Below are positions 35,338 through 43,680 of a DNA stretch of 54,480 bases, piece by piece. The position numbers and the translations under genes are program-made. Position 1 is the first letter of the stretch. Every line of letters begins with the position of its first letter. The notes below the pieces were generated by a model. It saw only the letters and a list, made by a program, of their open reading frames with translations. It ran no database searches and was not told the DNA's origin. This DNA is from Alistipes sp. (GTDB lineage Bacteria > Bacteroidota > Bacteroidia > Bacteroidales > Rikenellaceae), in assembly GCA_017631035.1 (NCBI GenBank), contig JAGBUB010000039.1, positions 1-54,480 on the forward strand. The letters are read 5' to 3'.

Positions 35338-36642
35338 ATGAGTTTAGTAGCAATCGTAGGTCGCCCCAATGTGGGTAAATCAACGCTGTTTAACCGCTTG
35401 GTAGGTCATCGTCAGGCTATTGTCGATGAGACAGCTGGTACCACTCGCGACCGCCACTACGGCAAAACCGACTGGAACGGCAAGGAGTTTTCTATTATCG
35501 ACACGGGCGGATATGCAGTCAACACCGATGATATTTTCGAGGACGACATCCGTCGTCAGGTGATGCTCGCAATCGACGAGGCTGACCTTATTCTTTTTAT
35601 GGTTGAGGTTAAGACAGGTGTTACCGACCTTGATATGATGATGGCCGACGTATTGCGTCGTTCGGGCAAGAACGTTATCGTGGTGTGCAACAAGGTTGAC
35701 AACTACGACCTCATATATCAGTCACACGAGTTCTACTCACTCGGTTTGGGCGATATCTTCTGCATCAGTTCAATGTCGGGTAGCGGTACAGGCGACTTGA
35801 TGGATGAGATTCTCAAGCAGCTCCCCGAGGATACCAAGGCTGAGGAGCTCGACGACCTGCCCCGCATCACTATCGTGGGCCGTCCCAACGTTGGTAAGTC
35901 ATCGCTCACCAACGCACTCCTGGGCGAGGAGCGTAACATCGTGACCAACATCGCAGGTACAACACGTGACTCTATCCACACCCGATACAACAAGTACGGA
36001 ATGGATTTCTATCTGGTTGATACCGCCGGTATGCGTAAGAAGGGCAAGGAGATGGAGGATTTGGAGTTCTACTCGGTGATGCGTTCAATCCGTGCTATCG
36101 AGAACTCAGATGTATGTATCCTTATGCTCGATGCGCAGCAGGGTCTGGAGTCACAGGATTTGAATATCCACAATCTGATTGTGCGTAACCGCAAGGGATG
36201 TGTGATTGTTGTAAACAAGTGGGATCTTATCGAGAAGGAGAGCAATACTATGAAGGAGTGGAAGGAGTTCCTGGAGAAGAAGCTCGCTCCGTTCAACGAT
36301 ATACCTATCATCTTCACATCAGTGCTGAACAAGCAACGTATTCTGGAGGTGTTGCAGCAGGCTATCCGAGTATACAACTCACGTAAGCGTCGAATTCCCA
36401 CACACGAACTCAACGACTACATCCTGCCCATTATCGAGGATTATCCCCCTGCATCTACAAAGGGTAAGTATATCCGCATCAAGTACGCTACGCAGTTGCC
36501 TACTCCCACACCGCAGTTCGCATTCTTCGTGAATCTGCCTCAGTATATCAAGGAGTCGTACCGCCGCTATCTGGAGAACAAGATGCGCGAGCAGTGGGAC
36601 TTCTCGGGTGTGCCTATCCAGATCTACTTCCGTCAGAAGTAA
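35338..36642 (+). CDS. der: Ribosome-assembly GTPase Der (EngA)
   Basis: 434 residues with two tandem GTPase domains, unique to this family. G1 motifs are [14 protein letters not shown] near residue 8 and [15 protein letters not shown] near 180; guanine-recognition motifs NKVD and NKWD are both present, and a KH-like domain closes the protein. Der acts in maturation of the 50S subunit. Single gene ending in a strong terminator. Confidence 0.97.
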   Translation: MSLVAIVGRPNVGKSTLFNRLVGHRQAIVDETAGTTRDRHYGKTDWNGKEFSIIDTGGYAVNTDDIFEDDIRRQVMLAIDEADLILFMVEVKTGVTDLDMMMADVLRRSGKNVIVVCNKVDNYDLIYQSHEFYSLGLGDIFCISSMSGSGTGDLMDEILKQLPEDTKAEELDDLPRITIVGRPNVGKSSLTNALLGEERNIVTNIAGTTRDSIHTRYNKYGMDFYLVDTAGMRKKGKEMEDLEFYSVMRSIRAIENSDVCILMLDAQQGLESQDLNIHNLIVRNRKGCVIVVNKWDLIEKESNTMKEWKEFLEKKLAPFNDIPIIFTSVLNKQRILEVLQQAIRVYNSRKRRIPTHELNDYILPIIEDYPPASTKGKYIRIKYATQLPTPTPQFAFFVNLPQYIKESYRRYLENKMREQWDFSGVPIQIYFRQK

Positions 36643-36660
36643 GACGAGTGCATATGATAA

Positions 36661-36699
36661 AAGAGGGCTGTCCAGCAATTGTTGCGACAGCCCTCTTTG
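36661..36699. terminator. Bidirectional terminator between der and the SDR gene
   Basis: AAGAGGGCTGTC (36661-36672) is an exact inverted repeat of GACAGCCCTCTT (36686-36697); 13-nt loop, A/T-rich flanks on both sides. Confidence 0.85.
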
Positions 36700-36700
36700 T

Positions 36701-37714
36701 TTATATTAAGTTATTATCTATGAGCCACTTAATCTGATCGCGAAGCGTAACGTCCAGCGCTCGCGTGGTGTAACCCAACTCGCGCGCGGCCTTGCTGTAA
36801 TCAAACTCGTTGTTACGTTTGAGATTATAGACCGAGAATGTAGTCATCAACGGCATCTTACCCGTCTTGGCAGCGCGACGCTCCATCGAACGGGCAATCA
36901 TCTCGGCAAGGAAAATCGGTAGGAAGAATTTTACAGGCTTACACCCCGCCTCCAGCGAAATGATTCGGCTCATCTCACGGAAACGGATAACCTCATTTCC
37001 AAGAATATACCCCTCGCCAATGCGTCCCTTGTCTGCCGCTGCAATACACCCTGTAGCAAGGTCGCGCACATCGACCATATTGAACGACCCATCGATACCA
37101 GCAGGCATCTCACCCTTGATGATCTTGATGATTGTCGATGTTGTCTCGCTCTGTGAGTGGTCGTTGGGACCCATAATGCCCGTCGGATAGACCACCGTTG
37201 CACGAAGGCCGTGCTCGCGGATAGCAGTAAAGACATTGTTCGTAGCCATCGCTTTGCTCTTGCTATACCATCCCACAACCTCGTCCAAATTAACATACTC
37301 CTCGACTTCACGAATCTTCTCGCCGTGCGGACGCTCAGGAATCGCACCCGTCGAGCTGACATAGACCAACTTGCGGCACTCCTTATGTTCCAGACACATA
37401 TCGATAATATTGGCAGTTCCGCCGACATTCACATCAAGCAACAGCTTGCGATAGTATGGATTGACCGTAACCATACTTGCGACGTGAATACAGATCGTCT
37501 CCACGCCCTCATCGACTGCAAAGAAGGGCTCAAGCGAAGCCTTATCACAGAGGTTACCATAGAAGATCTCCACATCCCCCGGGATGTATCGCGCGGCCTT
37601 GTCGCCATCAAGCACAAAAGCCCTCACCTTATCACCACGCTCCAGAAGTTGAGCGCACACATTCGAGCCCATAAAACCGGCTGCTCCCGTTACAAGATAA
37701 ATTACATTTTTCAT
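36701..37714 (-). CDS. NAD(P)-dependent epimerase/reductase (extended SDR family)
   Basis: 337 residues. The Rossmann nucleotide loop is VTGAAGFMGSNVCAQLL at the N-terminus; YVSSTGAIPE and the catalytic Y-x3-K in GWYSKSKAMA follow, then YPTGIMGPND. It resembles dihydroflavonol-reductase or sugar-epimerase type extended SDRs; the substrate is not readable. It is divergent from an AraC regulator 180 bp away, which may control it. Confidence 0.85.
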   Translation of the reverse strand: MKNVIYLVTGAAGFMGSNVCAQLLERGDKVRAFVLDGDKAARYIPGDVEIFYGNLCDKASLEPFFAVDEGVETICIHVASMVTVNPYYRKLLLDVNVGGTANIIDMCLEHKECRKLVYVSSTGAIPERPHGEKIREVEEYVNLDEVVGWYSKSKAMATNNVFTAIREHGLRATVVYPTGIMGPNDHSQSETTSTIIKIIKGEMPAGIDGSFNMVDVRDLATGCIAAADKGRIGEGYILGNEVIRFREMSRIISLEAGCKPVKFFLPIFLAEMIARSMERRAAKTGKMPLMTTFSVYNLKRNNEFDYSKAARELGYTTRALDVTLRDQIKWLIDNNLI

Positions 37715-37742
37715 ACTGCGCTTGTTTGATTGATTGTTGCTG

Positions 37743-37773
37743 CAAAGTTACAGCAGCGCAAGCGCTGATTAAA
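37743..37773 (-). promoter_or_regulatory. Promoter of the SDR gene
   Basis: Minus-strand TAACTTTG at 37743-37750, with TTTA nineteen bases upstream (one base off TTTG). The leader would be about 20-25 nt. Confidence 0.6.
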
Positions 37774-37844
37774 GGGATGAATTACCGAATAATTAGACAG
37801 ATATTCTTTTACAAGGAGTATTAAGCATAAAAAACTGCAGACTT

Positions 37845-37876
37845 TTTGTGCAATTATTCCTATTTGTATAATTTTG
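37845..37876 (+). promoter_or_regulatory. Promoter of the AraC-type regulator
   Basis: TTTG (37845-37848), 20-bp spacer, TAATTTTG (37869-37876). The predicted start is only about 12 nt before the ATG at 37895, so the transcript is nearly leaderless. Confidence 0.6.
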
Positions 37877-37894
37877 CAGAAAAATTATGCAGCG

Positions 37895-38722
37895 ATGTTA
37901 GATGATATTATTCTACTCGAAAACGAGACTCTCATCAGAGGAATCCGCGTTCCCTACAAGATCACTATGGCAACCCAGATTGTGATTACGTCGGGTAGCC
38001 TAAAGTGCACGGTTGATTTTCGCACCTACTCACTCCACGCCCCCGCTATGGCAATTTTTCTTCGTGGGCAGGTGATCGAATCGTTTGAGGCTGATGATGA
38101 GTTTTCGGGCTTTGGTATTATGATGAGTCAGGAGTTCACCGACTCTCTGAGCCTTCCTGTCGGCCTGCAGGAGAGGCTTTTTCTGCAAAATACGCAGTTC
38201 CACAGCATATCGGAGCAGATGCTAGAGGCCTATTTGTCGTGTTACCGACAGGTCTCAAACATTATGAAGCAGGAGGATAATCCCTACCGCGAGCAGATCG
38301 TTAGGCACCTCTTCTCGGCCTACTATTATGGTCTTGGCTACTATGCGCACAACACACAGAACGCGCCCACGACGATGACAACGCAAGAGCAAATGTGCGA
38401 GAGGTTTATCGACTTGGTTTCGAAGAATTTCAAGCACGAGAGGGATATTGGATTCTATGCCGATAAGTTATGTATCACCAACAAATACCTCTCTACGCTA
38501 CTAAAACAGACTACGGGAATGACTGCACTAGAGTGGATCGAGCGATATGTCATTCTTTACGCAAAGAGTTCGCTCTCATCCACCTCGATGACCATACAAC
38601 AGATAAGCGACGAGCTTGGCTTTCCCTCGCAGTCTGTATTTGGAAAGTACTTTAAGCGCGTCGAGGGTATTTCGCCCAGAGCTTATCGGCAGTCATTGCG
38701 GAATACTCCCCACCCTGAATAA
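37895..38722 (+). CDS. AraC-family transcriptional regulator
   Basis: 275 residues from the ATG at 37895; the alternative TTG at 37874 lies inside the promoter. The N-terminal half is a cupin-like sensing region with weak similarity (ITSGSLKCTVDFRTYSLHAPAMAIFL). The C-terminal 100 residues are the AraC DNA-binding domain: IGFYADKLCITNKYLSTLLKQ and TIQQISDELGFPSQSVFGKYF. Divergent from the SDR gene and ending 12 bp before the end of ccsA on the other strand, with no terminator between. Confidence 0.85.
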   Translation: MLDDIILLENETLIRGIRVPYKITMATQIVITSGSLKCTVDFRTYSLHAPAMAIFLRGQVIESFEADDEFSGFGIMMSQEFTDSLSLPVGLQERLFLQNTQFHSISEQMLEAYLSCYRQVSNIMKQEDNPYREQIVRHLFSAYYYGLGYYAHNTQNAPTTMTTQEQMCERFIDLVSKNFKHERDIGFYADKLCITNKYLSTLLKQTTGMTALEWIERYVILYAKSSLSSTSMTIQQISDELGFPSQSVFGKYFKRVEGISPRAYRQSLRNTPHPE

Positions 38723-38734
38723 GAAAATTATTTC

Positions 38735-39511
38735 TTAATATACGTGAATACTTGCACCCTGTGCCGACGGCAGATAATTAATACCGTACCAACACATCTG
38801 CAGAAGCAGGAATGAGAAAATCAGCAAGGCAAAGAGTGTATTCTGATCCTTGACGTGACCTCTTATATGCAGATATAGCAGATAGGAAAGCCACGTTGCC
38901 GCTGCCCACGTCTCCTTGGGGTCCCACGTCCAGAAGTCGCCCCACGCCTGCTTGGCCCACAGCGCTCCCATAATCATTCCGAGCGTGAGGAATGCCCAAC
39001 CGATGCGCACTAAATTATCGCACACCTTAAGTTCATCATCCGTTGCATCGTACTTACGAAGCCAGAGATAGAGGGCAAACAATGTCACGGCACCCATCAT
39101 CGCATAGGCAAACATATATACTATGACGTGTGGCACAAACCACACGCTCTGCAAAGCGGGCATCAGCGACTTGCTATGTATCTCGGGCTTAAGCAGATTT
39201 ACGCATATAAAGACTACCGACATAAGCGTACTGAAGGATAGAATCCACTTATATCGCCAACGCACATATACCGCTACGCCTGCCAACGAGAGGAAGAACG
39301 AATACCACAATCGAGTCTCGCCCATAGTTCGCATAGGCGGACGCTCGAGGGCTATCCACATACCAATGATAAATGCCATAAAAATTGCCGATCCTGCAAG
39401 CGACGAAGTGGTTGTCATCCACGCAGGCTTACCACGAAATGCCATCACAGCACCCGCAACCCAGCATATAACGGCAGCAGCCGCATACCATATCAATTGT
39501 TCCCAGGTCAT
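38735..39511 (-). CDS. ccsA: Cytochrome c biogenesis protein CcsA (system II heme handling)
   Basis: 258 residues from the ATG at 39511, which overlaps the resB stop as ATGA; an upstream in-frame reading adds 39 unlikely residues. Six to eight membrane segments are visible, with the tryptophan-rich heme motif WGDFWTWDPKETWAAATW near residue 170 and nearby histidines. CcsA with ResB carries heme to the outside of the inner membrane and joins it to CxxCH motifs. It is the last gene of the minus cluster led by a tetraheme cytochrome. Confidence 0.93.
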   Translation of the reverse strand: MTWEQLIWYAAAAVICWVAGAVMAFRGKPAWMTTTSSLAGSAIFMAFIIGMWIALERPPMRTMGETRLWYSFFLSLAGVAVYVRWRYKWILSFSTLMSVVFICVNLLKPEIHSKSLMPALQSVWFVPHVIVYMFAYAMMGAVTLFALYLWLRKYDATDDELKVCDNLVRIGWAFLTLGMIMGALWAKQAWGDFWTWDPKETWAAATWLSYLLYLHIRGHVKDQNTLFALLIFSFLLLQMCWYGINYLPSAQGASIHVY

Positions 39512-40728
39512 TTCACTACCTCCTTTCTCTTGCGGCGACCGCCTGCAGTAAGAAACATCACAACACCTGCCGCAAGCATTGTCCAAAGTGCAATATGAAT
39601 GGCCGAATACCAGCCATCGCGAACACACTCAACGATGCTCAACTCGCTCCAGCGACCACGCTCGGTATCGTAACCCATCTGATAGATGCGCCACGCTCCG
39701 ATGCGGGCAGGATGATTAACCTCAATATCAAAGTTCAGATGCTCGCCATCTTCCGTAACGACATTCATACGCGAGAGGTAGTGCTTCGCCTCACGTCGAG
39801 GCATAGCAACGGCCAATCTATCGTCAAGGAAGAGATACGATGGCTCAAAGACAAAACTACCGCAACTAACCCACCCCTCACGCTGTGCTCCGGTGCGTTG
39901 GTTACGCGCGTGCACATAGACAGCCGGCGCAGCACCTATATGTTCCATAGCTCGATACTCATCGCTATCGGGCATACGTCCCGCCATATCGAGGCTCTGC
40001 GTTGCTGTCAGCAACCACCCATCGATGGTAGCCTGCGCTCCATTCTCTTCAACCGAGAGGAATTCGCGTGATGAGGTCTGGTTCATCGCATCAAGCACAT
40101 ACAGCTTTGGAGCATACTCCTCCATACGAAACTCATCGAGAGTAAGCACGAAGGGGAGTTCCACCTGCTCGCCACTGCGGCTCACGCCCCAATGGGTTGC
40201 CTGTCCTTGCTGCGTAGTAACCGTCACACGCAGTTTGTCGCCACTACCAAAAATTCCAGCTACAAGCACCACAAACACCGCAAAATGCGACAACACAGCC
40301 GCCACACGACGTTGGCGTATGTGCGCCATATCCTCCAGTACGGCAAGTCCCGTAGTAGTGGTAAAATATAAGAGTAGGATATTAAATGCCCACGACGAGG
40401 TCATTCGAGTAAAACCAAGCGTCGCCCAAAGGCCCTCAGCAGAAGGGTCCTGTCGCGTAAGACCAAAGAGTATGGTCATCGCAATCATCGCCCCAAGCGA
40501 CGATGTGCAGGCATAATGATCGGCAAGTTGGCCGAGCCACGTCCAGCGGCTCTTCTGAAAATGAATCAGCACCAACAGATAGAGATAATTAACAGCAATG
40601 ATGAGTCCCCACGGATAGCGCAAAAACTCATTATTCAAATCTCCAAATACGATTTGTAGCGCTGTGCCCGCCGCAAAGAGCAAGGCACAACGTACAAATG
40701 CGCGTTTATAACCCCATTTTAAGGTCAT
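39508..40728 (-). CDS. resB: Cytochrome c biogenesis protein ResB (CcsB)
   Basis: 406 residues from the ATG at 40728 (a TTG two codons earlier is less likely). Four hydrophobic segments, a large extracytoplasmic domain (about residues 170-370), and a last helix with basic tail (TAGGRRKRKE). The domain includes LRVTVTTQQGQATHWGVS, LPFVLTLDEFRMEEY and a C-terminal IEVNHPARIGAWRIYQMGYD, typical of ResB. It works with CcsA to mature c-type cytochromes. The gene overlaps ccsA by 4 bp and follows the isomerase gene by 45 bp. Confidence 0.88.
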   Translation of the reverse strand: MTLKWGYKRAFVRCALLFAAGTALQIVFGDLNNEFLRYPWGLIIAVNYLYLLVLIHFQKSRWTWLGQLADHYACTSSLGAMIAMTILFGLTRQDPSAEGLWATLGFTRMTSSWAFNILLLYFTTTTGLAVLEDMAHIRQRRVAAVLSHFAVFVVLVAGIFGSGDKLRVTVTTQQGQATHWGVSRSGEQVELPFVLTLDEFRMEEYAPKLYVLDAMNQTSSREFLSVEENGAQATIDGWLLTATQSLDMAGRMPDSDEYRAMEHIGAAPAVYVHARNQRTGAQREGWVSCGSFVFEPSYLFLDDRLAVAMPRREAKHYLSRMNVVTEDGEHLNFDIEVNHPARIGAWRIYQMGYDTERGRWSELSIVECVRDGWYSAIHIALWTMLAAGVVMFLTAGGRRKRKEVVK

Positions 40729-40773
40729 AAGCAAACTATTTTTTGCGCCACAAAAGCGCCCATAAACATAGGA

Positions 40774-41685
40774 TTAAGCCTGCTCCCACTGTGCACGGAG
40801 GAGGTTAACGGCAGCAGTAACAGTCTGTGCACGCTCACCCTTCGTACCACACTCGAAGCTCACATAATAAGGATAGTTCATCTCCTTCAAAGCACGCATA
40901 CCATCTACGTATACATCCAACTCGCCATCCTCACCAGGCATAATACGATTACCACGGCTGGCAACGTGAACGTGCTGCAGATACTCGGGACCTGCTGCCC
41001 ACAATGCAGCGTAGTCAGATGTCTCCTCCTGCATATGCCAGAAGTCACCCATACACTTAACGCCTGCGCTCTTTGAGTCACGTGCAATAGCAGCGGCATC
41101 AGCAACCTGACGCATATAGTGGCACTCACGACGGTTCAGAGGCTCGAGGATAACAGTAGTATTGTGCTTCAATGCGTACTCGCCGAGCTCGTGCATCTGC
41201 TCGCACAAATACTCACGAGTCTCAAGTGTGTGAGGCATACAGGGCTTCTGCGAGTTAAATGCAGGCACCATAATAACACCGGTTGAACCCAACTCACCAG
41301 CAGCAGCGATGATCTCACGCATAGTCGAGTCGAACTCAGCCTTAACTGCGGGATCCTCAGCCAAGATAAAGCCCTTGAAACCTGCGCAGATAGCCGATAC
41401 CTTGATGTTACGGCCATTGAGCGCCTGCTGAATCTCGTTGATTCGAGCAGCGAGGTTACCACCACCAGGCTCGAAACCTACGATACCGAGGTTCTCCATA
41501 AAGTCGAACTTCTCGTTGAGCGACTCGCCGGGAGCAATACCCTCCTGGAACGAGAGGCGCAACTCGGGCGAGTTCTTCACAGCCTCAGCCGAAGAACACG
41601 ATGAGATCAAACCCAATGACGATGTACCGGCAGCTACTGCTGCAGCACCAAACAACGATTTCTGCAAAAATTCTTTTCTATTCAT
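40774..41685 (-). CDS. Secreted sugar isomerase/epimerase-like TIM-barrel lipoprotein
   Basis: 303 residues. The leader MNRKEFLQKSLFGAAAVAAG resembles a Tat signal with Arg-Lys in place of Arg-Arg, and a lipobox ISSC puts the lipid anchor at Cys30. The remainder is an AP-endonuclease-2-type TIM barrel as in hydroxypyruvate isomerase and 3-keto-sugar enzymes: LGIVGFEPGGGNLAARINEI, VILEPLNRRECHYMRQVADA and MGDFWHMQEE with metal-binding residues. Location is therefore probably periplasmic. It follows the cupin gene by 15 bp. The reaction is inferred; proteins of this kind occur beside Gfo/Idh/MocA enzymes in Bacteroides 3-keto-glycoside pathways. Confidence 0.82.
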   Translation of the reverse strand: MNRKEFLQKSLFGAAAVAAGTSSLGLISSCSSAEAVKNSPELRLSFQEGIAPGESLNEKFDFMENLGIVGFEPGGGNLAARINEIQQALNGRNIKVSAICAGFKGFILAEDPAVKAEFDSTMREIIAAAGELGSTGVIMVPAFNSQKPCMPHTLETREYLCEQMHELGEYALKHNTTVILEPLNRRECHYMRQVADAAAIARDSKSAGVKCMGDFWHMQEETSDYAALWAAGPEYLQHVHVASRGNRIMPGEDGELDVYVDGMRALKEMNYPYYVSFECGTKGERAQTVTAAVNLLRAQWEQA

Positions 41686-41700
41686 AAATCGAATTATTAT

Positions 41701-42192
41701 CTATTCAAAACTCTTTTCCAATGCCTTGACAAACTCTACGACAGCCTTCGTGTCTTCCACCGCAGGTGTCCACGGAGCGATATTATCAGCCGTGATGGGA
41801 GTATAGGGTCCCTGCTTAACCTCGTACAGGACGGTATCATCCTCCAGCACAACAAGTCCGTGCCATAGGCCTGCCTCAATATCGAAGCCACAAGCCCCGC
41901 ACCCCTCGCCCACTTTTTGGGAGTGAGTAACAACACCCTTATCATCGTAAACAACTATGCCCACACGGCCACGTAGCACCACGCAACTCTCGCTAAGCGA
42001 AGGGTTGAGATGACGATGCACAGGGATATACGACCCACGATGCATAGCATTGAGCAGGCGATTAACCGGCTCTGACTCATCGCGGTGCAGGTTATAGTTT
42101 TTGCGCAAACGTGGAGAGAGACGTGCCTCTCGGCACACTCCATCGATTAGTTCGCGAGTGATAAACTCACACTTGGGACTCTTCACTGTCAA
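41701..42192 (-). CDS. WbuC-type cupin metalloprotein
   Basis: About 163 residues. The helical start ITRELIDGVCREARLSPRLRKNYNLH is the WbuC family signature, and the cupin core has PVHRHLNPSLSESCVVLRGRVG (metal-binding His/Glu) and GLWHGLVVLEDDTVLYEVKQGPY. The start codon is doubtful: TTG at 42192 or GTG at 42186, with no ATG, and it lies directly after a hairpin terminator. WbuC proteins are usually found with sugar-polymer genes and have no settled reaction. Placed between a Gfo/Idh/MocA enzyme and a sugar isomerase, it may act on a sugar derivative. Confidence 0.82.
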   Translation of the reverse strand: MTVKSPKCEFITRELIDGVCREARLSPRLRKNYNLHRDESEPVNRLLNAMHRGSYIPVHRHLNPSLSESCVVLRGRVGIVVYDDKGVVTHSQKVGEGCGACGFDIEAGLWHGLVVLEDDTVLYEVKQGPYTPITADNIAPWTPAVEDTKAVVEFVKALEKSFE

Positions 42193-42195
42193 AGC

Positions 42196-42235
42196 AAAAA
42201 GGGTGGAGAGGGAGTATTTCTGCTCCTCGCCACCC
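42196..42235 (-). terminator. Hairpin with T-run inside the cytochrome/oxidoreductase cluster
   Basis: On the minus strand GGGTGGcgaGGAG and CTCCCTCTCCACCC form a stem (42201-42235) followed by TTTTT (42200-42196). It lies between the oxidoreductase stop (42263) and the cupin start, so it may end or attenuate transcription of the first two genes. Confidence 0.65.
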
Positions 42236-42262
42236 TCAATAATTATTCTCTGTCGGGAGCTA

Positions 42263-43618
42263 TTACTTCTCCTTACCAGTTACCATTACAACATAGTCTG
42301 ACATAGGCATCTTGCCAAGCTCAAGCTTCTCGGGCATATAGTCGAGCTGTGATGCGCTCATCTCGTCCCAAGTTACTGTTGCACCAGAGTAAGCAGCCTC
42401 ACGGCCCATTACACCAGCCAAGCAAGAGATACCGCACTCTGAAGCCTCATCGTGCATAGTGCCCTTACGGATGTGGTTAACCCAATCAACGTGCTCCAAT
42501 ACGTAGGGGTCGTGCTGCTGCCACTGAGCCTTTGCAGCCTCCTCGTCGTACTTCCAGATAACGTTGCCAGCCAAATCCTTAATCTCGTGGTTCTCGCTGT
42601 TCCAAGAGCCCTTAGTACCCTGGATGAACTCGCTCACGTTAGTAGAGCAACCATCGATCTGACGGCACATAGAGTGGAGGTGGATACCGTTCTCCATCTC
42701 GAAGTCTACTGAGAACTGGTCGTACTGGTCACCAGTTACACGACGATGACGAGCACCTACTGCTGTAGCCTTAACGGGCTTCAAGCCAGTCATCCACAAG
42801 AATACGTCGATGTTGTGAACGTGCTGCTCAACGATATGGTCACCTGAGAGCCACTTCCAGTTAACCCAGTCGCGGATCATCCACTCCATATCGCTCCAGC
42901 CTGTCTGAAGCTCCTTATACCAAAGCATACCCTGGTTCCAGTATACGTTACCGCCAGTGATCTCGCCGATAGCACCGTCACGGATAAGCTGCAAAGCCTC
43001 TACGTAAGGACGCTGGTGGTGACGCTGAGTACCAGTCACAACGCTCAAGTTCTTAGCCTGTGCCTGCTTAGCAGTAGCCATAATCATACGGTAGCCCTTA
43101 GGATCAACTGCGATGGGCTTCTCAAGGAATGAGTGAACACCCTTCTCAGTTGCGTACTGGAAGTGTACGGGACGGAATACGGGAGGAGTAGCGATGATTA
43201 CCATATCAACGCCAGAGTCGATAACCTTCTTATATGCGTCGAAGCCTACGAAGCAGTTAGCATCGGGCACAACCTGATTGTGCTTCTCTGCCAAATCCTT
43301 CTTCAAGCTCTCCAAACGGTCAGCAAAAGTATCACCCAAAGCAGTAACCTTAATACCATTGGCAGCCTCCAAGAGGTTTACGATAGCACCTGAACCACGG
43401 CCACCGCAACCGATAACACCAGCCTTCAACTCGCGGCCATCATCAGCCTTATCGTTCAAAACGGGCACATAAACACCCTGCAAACGCTCGATAGGAGTGT
43501 TCTTAGGCTCTGAAGAAGAACATGAGGTCATCATTGCAGATGAACCAACGAGGCTTGATACGCCCAATACAGCAGACATTGACAAGAAGTCCTTTCTGCT
43601 AAGTTTGTTGTTGCTCAT
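42263..43618 (-). CDS. Secreted Gfo/Idh/MocA-family oxidoreductase lipoprotein
   Basis: 451 residues. The leader has Ser-Arg-Lys-Asp-Phe-Leu at residues 7-12, a Tat-like motif with Lys in the second position, and a lipobox ending at Cys33 (MTSC). The Rossmann domain begins AGVIGCGGRGSGAI, and FLEKPIAVDPKGY carries the family's EKP lysine. The C-terminal domain has GDHIVEQHVHNIDVFLWMTG with the catalytic-type His. Members oxidise sugar hydroxyls with tightly bound NAD(P). Exported lipoprotein forms in Bacteroides make 3-keto sugars in alternative glycoside breakdown. It is 62 bp after the cytochrome fusion gene. How its cofactor is reoxidised outside the cytoplasm is unknown. Confidence 0.88.
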   Translation of the reverse strand: MSNNKLSRKDFLSMSAVLGVSSLVGSSAMMTSCSSSEPKNTPIERLQGVYVPVLNDKADDGRELKAGVIGCGGRGSGAIVNLLEAANGIKVTALGDTFADRLESLKKDLAEKHNQVVPDANCFVGFDAYKKVIDSGVDMVIIATPPVFRPVHFQYATEKGVHSFLEKPIAVDPKGYRMIMATAKQAQAKNLSVVTGTQRHHQRPYVEALQLIRDGAIGEITGGNVYWNQGMLWYKELQTGWSDMEWMIRDWVNWKWLSGDHIVEQHVHNIDVFLWMTGLKPVKATAVGARHRRVTGDQYDQFSVDFEMENGIHLHSMCRQIDGCSTNVSEFIQGTKGSWNSENHEIKDLAGNVIWKYDEEAAKAQWQQHDPYVLEHVDWVNHIRKGTMHDEASECGISCLAGVMGREAAYSGATVTWDEMSASQLDYMPEKLELGKMPMSDYVVMVTGKEK

Positions 43619-43680
43619 AATTTTAAGTTGTTTTATAGTTATATACCTTATTATTTAATTGTGTTCAATCTCATCACTGA

